This document shows, piece after piece, positions 1 through 4,435 of a stretch of DNA of 5,674 nt. Each line of letters starts with the position of its first letter. The first letter of the stretch is position 1. Origin of the DNA: Gammaproteobacteria bacterium (GTDB lineage Bacteria > Pseudomonadota > Gammaproteobacteria > SZUA-229); the NCBI GenBank assembly GCA_023136715.1, contig JAGLQT010000057.1, forward strand, positions 1 through 5,674. Reading direction: 5' to 3'. The translations under genes were made by a program, and so were the position numbers. The notes beneath the pieces are model-generated. The model was not told the DNA's origin, searched no databases, and was given only the letters and a program-made list of their open reading frames with translations.

Positions 1-44
1 CCTGCTCCCAAAGCAGGCGCGCTACCAGACTGCGCTATACCCCG
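1..44 (-). tRNA. tRNA-Pro(UGG), 5' part only
   Basis: On the minus strand, from 44 down to 1, the bases fold as the 5' 44 nt of a tRNA: acceptor strand CGGGGTA, linker TA, D-stem GCGC with loop AGTCTGGTA and GCGC, then anticodon stem CCTGC, loop TTTGGGA and GCAGG. The anticodon TGG is at 10-8, which gives proline (reads CCA and, by wobble, other CCN codons). The variable arm, T-arm and 3' acceptor strand lie outside the window to the left. The gene is divergent from folD and has its own promoter at 82-110. The identity is firm from the anticodon loop. The 3' half cannot be checked here. Confidence 0.95.
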
Positions 45-81
45 ATAACCACATAACCAGCTGGATATGTGGAGGCGGGGA

Positions 82-110
82 ATGATACGCGTTGCCCCTA
101 TATTGGTCAA
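82..110 (-). promoter_or_regulatory. Sigma70-type promoter for tRNA-Pro with GC-rich discriminator
   Basis: On the minus strand a -35 box TTGACC (110-105) is separated by exactly 17 nt from a -10 box TATCAT (87-82). The bases directly after the -10 (about 80-74) are CCCCGCC, a GC-rich discriminator of the kind typical of stable-RNA promoters under stringent (ppGpp/DksA) control. Transcription should start near 70-76, giving a leader of about 30 nt before the mature tRNA 5' end at 44. The boxes and spacing are seen directly. The stringent regulation is inferred from the discriminator. Confidence 0.75.
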
Positions 111-215
111 GATAGAATTCATCAATTGAACGACTGTTTTTTACTTGTGGCGGGGACATTACGCATGAGAGAATTCGCAACCTCATTATTCAAATAAGTA
201 CGGACAAATAATCCC

Positions 216-1076
216 ATGCCTGCAAACATTATCGACGGCAAAGCCATCGCAGCAGAAATACGTGAACAGATGGCGGAGCGCGTACGTGCCCGGGTTGCCG
301 CAGGCAAATCAGCTCCTGGCCTGGCCGTCATCCTGATTGGCGAGAACCCAGCTTCACAGGTATATGTTCGCAATAAAGAGAATGCCTGCAAAGAGGTGGG
401 AATTATCTCTACTTCTCATCGCCTACCCACAGAAACCAGCGAAGAAGCACTGTTATCATTGATTAATGAACTGAATGCAGACGAAAGCGTTCACGGCATT
501 CTGGTTCAGGCCCCACTGCCGGACCATATAGATTTTGAGAAAGTCATTGAAACCATTATCCCGGAAAAAGATGTGGACGGTTTCCATCCTTATAATATTG
601 GACGCCTTGCAGTACGTATGCCAATGCTGCGTTCCTGTACTCCCTATGGTGTGATGAAGTTGCTAGAATTCAGCAACATCAACGCTAAAGGCAAACATGC
701 TGTAGTGGTCGGTGCCTCCAACCACGTGGGTCGTCCGGTGGGACTGGAATTACTTCTGGCTGGTGCTACTGTTACCACCTGCCATCGTTTTACCCCAGAT
801 CTAGCAGAGCACGTGGGTCGTGCTGATATTCTAGTTGTTGCCGTCGGCAAAGCAGGTATCGTCAAAGGCGAATGGGTCAAACTCGGTGCTACCGTGATTG
901 ATATTGGCATCAACCGTACTGAAGATGGAAAACTAACGGGGGATGTTGATTTTGAAGCGGCGGCTGATAGAGCGGCATACATCACTCCTGTCCCGGGAGG
1001 CGTAGGGCCAATGACGGTTGCCATGCTGTTGCGCAATACGCTCGAAGCGGCAAAAAACCACGATTCAAATCGTTAG
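216..1076 (+). CDS. folD: FolD, bifunctional methylenetetrahydrofolate dehydrogenase / methenyltetrahydrofolate cyclohydrolase
   Basis: Cytoplasmic enzyme that oxidises 5,10-methylene-THF with NADP+ to 5,10-methenyl-THF and hydrolyses this to 10-formyl-THF, supplying one-carbon units for purines and formyl-Met. The 286 residues match the usual family length. The catalytic residues known from the E. coli enzyme are at the same positions: Tyr50 and Lys54 in QVYVRNK, Gln98 in GILVQAPLP and Asp121 in KDVDGFHPYN. The NADP-binding Rossmann segment VVVGASNHVGRPVG is at about residues 163-176, and the C-terminal signature TPVPGGVGPMTVAML at about 257-271. The ATG at 216 gives the normal N-terminus (IIDGK); the Shine-Dalgarno is weak (ACGGA-like, about 11 nt upstream). 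The gene is divergent from tRNA-Pro and convergent with the CBS gene. No clear folD promoter was found in 111-215. Confidence 0.97.
   Translation: MPANIIDGKAIAAEIREQMAERVRARVAAGKSAPGLAVILIGENPASQVYVRNKENACKEVGIISTSHRLPTETSEEALLSLINELNADESVHGILVQAPLPDHIDFEKVIETIIPEKDVDGFHPYNIGRLAVRMPMLRSCTPYGVMKLLEFSNINAKGKHAVVVGASNHVGRPVGLELLLAGATVTTCHRFTPDLAEHVGRADILVVAVGKAGIVKGEWVKLGATVIDIGINRTEDGKLTGDVDFEAAADRAAYITPVPGGVGPMTVAMLLRNTLEAAKNHDSNR
1050..1073 (-). terminator. Possible Rho-independent terminator of the ump operon (inside folD 3' end)
   Basis: Read on the minus strand, ACGATT-TG-AATCGT (1073-1060) forms a perfect 6-bp inverted repeat (or 5 bp with a TTGA loop), then GG and a run of six T (1057-1052). 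It lies about 100 nt past the CBS gene stop, in the orientation needed to end the leftward ump transcript. The stem is short and AT-rich, so termination may be weak. It covers the last codons of folD on the other strand, and the plus-strand reading has no T tract. Confidence 0.35.
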
Positions 1077-1107
1077 CATCTAATCAACTTCACAATATTC
1101 TGGAGTG

Positions 1108-1134
1108 GATCAATGGGGTCAGACTCGATTGATC
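1108..1134. repeat. Isolated 27-bp imperfect palindrome, REP/IS-end-like
   Basis: GATCAAT at 1108-1114 is a perfect 7-bp inverted repeat of ATTGATC at 1128-1134. The 13-nt centre GGGGTCAGACTCG can add a short GGG/CTC stem around a TCAGA loop. There is no T tract on either side, so it is not a typical intrinsic terminator. From memory, GGGGTCAGACTCGATTGAT-like strings recur in many proteobacterial genomes next to Y1/REP-associated tyrosine transposases. On that basis it may be a solitary mobile-element end or REP-like unit left in the folD/CBS convergent gap (1077-1171). The palindrome is directly visible; the origin is recollection and inference. Confidence 0.5.
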
Positions 1135-1171
1135 TGCAAGAAATAGAAAAAGACTCGGCAGCCAACCACTA

Positions 1172-1594
1172 TTAGTTATCCGAACCATCAAAATCGACCA
1201 GTCCGCGCAGCACCAGATCAGTAAAGCTCACAATACCGATCACCTTGCCATTTTCAACCACTGGCGCGCGCGATAATCCAAAACGCTCCAGAAATCTTGC
1301 GCAATAACGAATATCCATTTTTGGATCAATCGGCAACAATGGCTTCGACATAATTTCATAAACATTCGTCCGTTCTGGCGAGCGATCTTTTGCCAGTACA
1401 TTTTTAGCAATATCTGACAGCAACAACATGCCATATTCATCGTTCTCGTTACGTTTATCTATAATCAACGACTTAGTCTCAACATGTTTCATAGTGCGCA
1501 AAGCATCCATGATCGTCATTCTCCCATCAACCATATCGAAATTTGTTTTCATTACATCACGAACACGAACAACTTTTCTTTCAGGGCTCATCAT
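1172..1594 (-). CDS. Tandem CBS-domain protein, regulatory partner of the DUF1538 transporter
   Basis: A soluble 140-residue protein made almost only of two CBS motifs: about residues 11-70 (VRDVMKTNFDMVDGRMTI to SDIAKNVLAK) and about 78-132 (VYEIMSKPLLPIDPKMDI to SFTDLVLRGL). A CBS pair (Bateman module) normally binds adenine nucleotides such as AMP/ATP and transmits energy state to a partner. The second motif keeps the nucleotide signature G-I-V-S-F-T-D (Gly120, Ser123, Asp126). The first reads G-M-L-L-L-S-D and lacks Ser/Thr at the usual ribose-contact position. The ATG at 1594 overlaps the TGA of the PII-like gene (ATGA, 4 bp), so translation is coupled. A second ATG at 1591 sits 7 nt from a strong Shine-Dalgarno and may be the real start. 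It is the last gene of the operon. Partner and ligand are inferred; the fold is secure. Confidence 0.88.
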   Translation of the reverse strand: MMSPERKVVRVRDVMKTNFDMVDGRMTIMDALRTMKHVETKSLIIDKRNENDEYGMLLLSDIAKNVLAKDRSPERTNVYEIMSKPLLPIDPKMDIRYCARFLERFGLSRAPVVENGKVIGIVSFTDLVLRGLVDFDGSDN

Positions 1595-1941
1595 AAAACC
1601 TCCTCAACAACATCAGTCAATTTTTCAATCTGGCCAGCCACACCAACCGCATCTTCCACATCTATCTGAAAAGCAATACCGGTACCTGGTCGAACATCAA
1701 ACTCACCGACATCACTAATCTTTTCAAGTATGTGTCGGCTTAGATGCTCTTCCACCAGAAACAACAACATATCGCGTTGCGTTTCCAGCGAAAGTCCAAA
1801 GAAAGTTTTGCTGATAGCCAGACCCTCTCCGCGTGCATTATTAATCACGGTTGCTCCGGTTGCACCCGACTCACGTGCAGCCTGCATCACTTTATCTGTC
1901 TTTTCATCTTCAACAAGAGCTATTATTAATTTGAAATGCAT
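1591..1941 (-). CDS. PII-like signalling protein (non-canonical, tyrosine-free) of the DUF1538 operon
   Basis: A 116-residue protein with the ferredoxin-like beta-alpha-beta-beta-alpha-beta pattern of the PII (GlnB/GlnK) family: MHFKLIIALVEDEKTDKVMQAAR, then GATGATVI, a T-loop stretch about residues 37-55 (ARGEGLAISKTFFGLSLET), LLFLVEEHL, helix, and GIAFQIDVEDAVGV. Canonical PII features are missing. There is no tyrosine anywhere, so no Tyr51 uridylylation by GlnD. The B-loop TGKIGDGKIF is replaced by FDVRPGTGIAF, and the late Arg pair (RIRTG) is absent. This is therefore not GlnB or GlnK but a specialised trimeric effector-binding protein, probably acting on the DUF1538 proteins. The start is ATG 1941: the GTG at 1947 overlaps the AGGAGG Shine-Dalgarno (1952-1947), which is 5 nt from 1941. 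The ligand is unknown. Confidence 0.88.
   Translation of the reverse strand: MHFKLIIALVEDEKTDKVMQAARESGATGATVINNARGEGLAISKTFFGLSLETQRDMLLFLVEEHLSRHILEKISDVGEFDVRPGTGIAFQIDVEDAVGVAGQIEKLTDVVEEVL
1599..1605 (-). promoter_or_regulatory. Strong Shine-Dalgarno of the CBS gene
   Basis: Minus-strand GAGGAGG lies within the 3' end of the PII-like gene. It is 4 nt from the overlapping ATG at 1594 and 7 nt from the next in-frame ATG at 1591. The 7-nt spacing is nearer the optimum, so the protein may begin MSPERK rather than MMSPERK. The near-consensus site suggests that the CBS protein is made in at least comparable amounts to the PII-like protein. Confidence 0.75.
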
Positions 1942-1946
1942 ACGCA

Positions 1947-1952
1947 CCTCCT
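1947..1952 (-). promoter_or_regulatory. Consensus Shine-Dalgarno that fixes the PII-like start
   Basis: Minus-strand AGGAGG at 1952-1947, 5 nt before ATG 1941. A GTG codon at 1947-1945 is in frame and would add two residues (Met-Arg), but it overlaps the ribosome-binding site itself, so it cannot be the main start. The 55-nt spacer between umpB and this gene (1942-1996) holds this site and no convincing promoter or terminator. Confidence 0.8.
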
Positions 1953-1996
1953 AATTGAACACGCCAAAAAATATTTCTTAAACCAATTCATATCCA

Positions 1997-2773
1997 TCAC
2001 TCACTTTTTTCTCCACGCTTTGCTTGCCACGCAGAAAGCTGCGCATAACTCATCACCGAAATTATCGGGAACAAACTGGCAAAGGCAATCAAACCAAAAC
2101 CATCAATTAAGGGACTTCTGCCTGGCACTGTTTCAGCCAGGCCCAAACCCAAAGCAGCCACTAATGGCACTGTCACCGTTGATGTGGTCACACCACCAGA
2201 GTCATAAGCCAGCGGCACAATTGATTTGGGCGCATAAAAAGTCTGTATAACAACAATGACATAACCGGAAATGATGAAATAATGTATCGGCGCACCTATG
2301 ACGATTCTGTACGCACCCAGGGAAATACCAACTGCAACACCAATAGCCACTGCAATTCTCAAGCCCCAAATGCTGATGGAACCACCAGAAACTTCATTGG
2401 CTTTAATGGCTACCGCAATCAAAGAAGGTTCCGCAATGGTCGTACTAGCACCAATGGCAAAGGCGAAAATATACACCCAGTAATAATCCTGCCAGTGTAA
2501 TACACCCGTCGTAACACGCACAGTTTCTAAAAACGCGGGATCAGTCAGCTGCGAGGCCATCATGCGACCCACAGGAAAAAGTGCCAACTCCAGCCCAAGC
2601 AGAAAAAACGTTATACCCAGCAGAACATAAAACATACCTATTAGCACTTTCTTTATATTTGGCACCCGCTTTCTAATAACAAGAAACTGGAAGCCAAAAA
2701 TAATGATAGCAATCGGTATCACATCAAACAAAGTTGATGCCAGTTTATCGCCAAGAGCCTGAATAAAATCCAT
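1997..2773 (-). CDS. umpB: DUF1538 membrane protein, second subunit (UmpB type) of a putative cation/proton antiporter
   Basis: A 258-residue polytopic inner-membrane protein of the DUF1538 family. Hydrophobic segments lie at about residues 16-33, 43-67, 99-122, 138-157, 163-180, 200-214 and 225-243, with a charged C-terminal tail (AKRGEKSE). Signature motifs are GLELALFPVG (60-69), TTIAEPSLIAVA (111-122), AYDSGGVTTST (189-199), TVPLVAALGLGLA and DGFGLIAFASL (224-234). The acidic residues in AEP and YDSGG sit in or beside membrane segments and are good candidates for cation or proton binding. From memory, paired DUF1538 proteins UmpA/UmpB of a haloalkaliphilic gammaproteobacterium were reported as a two-part Na+(K+)/H+ antiporter; I could not check this. 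Its ATG directly follows the umpA TAA (0 nt gap), with a GGATGG-like ribosome site 8-9 nt upstream inside umpA, so the two are coupled. DUF1538 family assignment is strong; substrate is inferred. Confidence 0.87.
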   Translation of the reverse strand: MDFIQALGDKLASTLFDVIPIAIIIFGFQFLVIRKRVPNIKKVLIGMFYVLLGITFFLLGLELALFPVGRMMASQLTDPAFLETVRVTTGVLHWQDYYWVYIFAFAIGASTTIAEPSLIAVAIKANEVSGGSISIWGLRIAVAIGVAVGISLGAYRIVIGAPIHYFIISGYVIVVIQTFYAPKSIVPLAYDSGGVTTSTVTVPLVAALGLGLAETVPGRSPLIDGFGLIAFASLFPIISVMSYAQLSAWQAKRGEKSE

Positions 2774-3508
2774 TTAGACGACCATCCCATAAGCCAGAAC
2801 AAAAATGATGGGTGTTAATGATGCAAAGGCAATTAAACCAAAACCATCTAGCATCGGGTTACGTCCAGAAATTGAAGAAGCCAGACCAATACCAAGGGCA
2901 GTCACCAATGGTACGGTAATAGTCGATGTGGTTACACCACCTGAATCATAGGCAATACCTATAATTTCATCTGGCGCAAACCCGGTCATAATAATCACCA
3001 TGACATAACCGATCATGATCATAAAATGTATTGGCCAATTCTTTAATATACGTAATACACCGATAACAATGGCAAAACCTACCGACAATGCAACAGTAAA
3101 ACGTAAACCGGTGGAATAACTATCCATTGCTTCCGCATGATTATCAATATGCCCTGCTCTGGCAGCCACTTTCGCCGCTTCATCAGCTACAGCAATCAAT
3201 GCAGGTTCAGCCACGGTTGTGCCAAAACCCAGCGCGAAAGCAAAAGTCAGCAACCAGAACACACTGCCCTTTTTGGCAAAGGCATGCGCCATGGACTCAC
3301 CAATTGGGAACAGGCCCATTTCCAAACCATAGATAAAAAAGGTTAGCCCGATAATGACAAAAAAAACGCCTGAAAGAAGAGATCCCACATTCTCCAGTGG
3401 CTGCTGCAAAACAAACAGCTGAAAAAAACCAATGACCAATATAATGGGTGCGAGATCACGCACGCTGCCCATCATCGAATGCAAAAAAGCTAATAGTGGT
3501 TTATTCAA
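2774..3508 (-). CDS. umpA: DUF1538 membrane protein, first subunit (UmpA type) of a putative cation/proton antiporter
   Basis: A 244-residue polytopic membrane protein and a clear paralogue of its downstream neighbour. Hydrophobic segments lie at about residues 19-35, 45-67, 83-107, 135-154, 159-178, 197-211 and 222-243. Shared motifs are GLEMGLFPIG (61-70), TTVAEPALIAVA (97-108), AYDSGGVTTST (186-196), TVPLVTALGIGLA and DGFGLIAFASL (221-231). It differs from UmpB in a longer soluble loop at about 108-133, rich in Ala, Lys, His and Asp, and in lacking the charged C-terminal tail. The two probably form a heteromeric transporter. The start is uncertain. TTG at 3508 gives MNKPLLAFLH, a natural lead-in helix, and an in-frame TAG at 3520-3518 prevents much extension. 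ATG codons at 3475/3472 would drop 11-12 residues. None of these has a good Shine-Dalgarno. First gene of the operon; substrate inferred. Confidence 0.86.
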   Translation of the reverse strand: MNKPLLAFLHSMMGSVRDLAPIILVIGFFQLFVLQQPLENVGSLLSGVFFVIIGLTFFIYGLEMGLFPIGESMAHAFAKKGSVFWLLTFAFALGFGTTVAEPALIAVADEAAKVAARAGHIDNHAEAMDSYSTGLRFTVALSVGFAIVIGVLRILKNWPIHFMIMIGYVMVIIMTGFAPDEIIGIAYDSGGVTTSTITVPLVTALGIGLASSISGRNPMLDGFGLIAFASLTPIIFVLAYGMVV

Positions 3509-3531
3509 AATTTGAATCTAAAAAAATAATT

Positions 3532-3559
3532 AACATATACATTGGAGATTAAACGCCAA
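3532..3559 (-). promoter_or_regulatory. Weak candidate promoter for the ump operon
   Basis: On the minus strand TTGGCG (3559-3554) and TATGTT (3537-3532) are 16 nt apart, each matching the sigma70 consensus at 4 of 6 positions. A start near 3525 would leave a short AT-rich leader of about 17 nt before the TTG codon. A 5-bp inverted repeat (ATTGG/CCAAT, 3541-3545 and 3556-3560) overlaps the -35 and spacer and could be an operator half-site pair, or chance. Nothing like a terminator follows tatD in 3561-3604, so read-through from tatD is also possible. Confidence 0.33.
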
Positions 3560-3604
3560 TCCTCTCCCGTGCAATGATTTCAATCAAGCCATCATCGGGA
3601 AGCA

Positions 3605-4396
3605 TTAGATATTAAAAAATCTTTTTGTGTTAGTTAATGCCGCCTGTTCCAGTTCCTCACGATCTACTCCCATATATCGAGATACCACTTCCGCAATATG
3701 CGGTAGATAACAGGGCTCATTACGACGACTTTTAATGGGTTTTTCAGCCAGGTCTCTCGGCAACAAATAGGGCGCATCAGTCTCGAGCATCACTCTGTCT
3801 AAAGGGATTTCTTTGACCGCCTGCTGCAAATCTCGGCCTCGTCGCTCATCACAAATCCAGCCTGTGACACCGATATACATATCCAGCTCAAGATAATCAT
3901 TCACCTCGGCAGCCGTGCCGGTAAAACAATGCGCAACAGCGTTGCCCAGCTGAGGTCGAATATTTCTCAACATGGCCACAAAATCATCATGCGCATCACG
4001 TTGATGCAGAAATACCGGCTTGCCGATCTCAGCTGCCAGTGCCAGCTGCGCATCAAAAGCAGCACGTTGATTCTCCTGAGTGGAAAAATTCCGGTTGTAA
4101 TCCAGGCCACATTCTCCTATCGCAAGCACGCAGTCTTCCTCACCAAGCTCCGCCAACTGCATAGTTGTATTCTTTATATAATCATCAGCATGATGTGGAT
4201 GTACACCTGCCGTTGCAAAAAGTGAACGTGGGTACTGCTGGCACAACTCAATTGCCTTACGACTATGCTCAACGTCGGTACCAGTGACAATCATCTTACT
4301 GACACCAGAATCCACCGCCCGCTGCACCACCTCATCCAGGTCATCATGAAACGAACTGCCCGTTAAATTCACACCAATATCAATATATTCACTCAT
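3605..4396 (-). CDS. tatD: TatD, metal-dependent 3'-5' deoxyribonuclease of the amidohydrolase superfamily
   Basis: Cytoplasmic Mg2+-dependent nuclease; E. coli TatD acts as a 3'-5' exonuclease on single-stranded DNA/RNA and is linked to repair of oxidative damage. The 263 residues agree with the roughly 260-residue E. coli enzyme. Visible motifs are SEYIDIGVNLTGSSF at the N-terminus (TatD proper has DIGVNL where YcfH and YjjV have an HxH), GVHPH (His66, His68), GECGLDYNRNFS (Glu95), FLHQRDAH (His131), AHCFTGT (His156), GWICDERRG, and ETDAPYLLPRDL (Asp207). I chose ATG 4396 because it gives the family N-terminus. An ATG at 4408 is also possible. The open frame continues to 4495, but that would overlap the start of divergent rsmJ and add residues with no family match. 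No strong Shine-Dalgarno is seen. Same strand as the ump operon, 96 bp upstream of umpA. Confidence 0.95.
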   Translation of the reverse strand: MSEYIDIGVNLTGSSFHDDLDEVVQRAVDSGVSKMIVTGTDVEHSRKAIELCQQYPRSLFATAGVHPHHADDYIKNTTMQLAELGEEDCVLAIGECGLDYNRNFSTQENQRAAFDAQLALAAEIGKPVFLHQRDAHDDFVAMLRNIRPQLGNAVAHCFTGTAAEVNDYLELDMYIGVTGWICDERRGRDLQQAVKEIPLDRVMLETDAPYLLPRDLAEKPIKSRRNEPCYLPHIAEVVSRYMGVDREELEQAALTNTKRFFNI

Positions 4397-4435
4397 CTGC
4401 GCTATCATAACAGCTGCTAACAATTTCGAAACACC

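Noticed and set aside
111..215. Promoter for folD
   Set aside because: TTGAAC (126-131) and TTGTGG (145-150) are possible -35 boxes, but neither has an acceptable -10 at 16-18 nt. Not called.
644..1036. Long minus-strand open frame inside folD
   Set aside because: It lies wholly opposite a conserved enzyme gene, has no recognisable domain and is a codon-bias shadow.
1428..1718. Plus-strand open frames opposite the PII-like and CBS genes, and similar ones opposite umpA/umpB
   Set aside because: Low-complexity His/Ser/Gln-rich translations with no family match, opposite well-supported genes.
1942..1947. GTG start at 1947 for the PII-like gene
   Set aside because: The GTG overlaps the AGGAGG ribosome-binding site, which is correctly spaced for ATG 1941.
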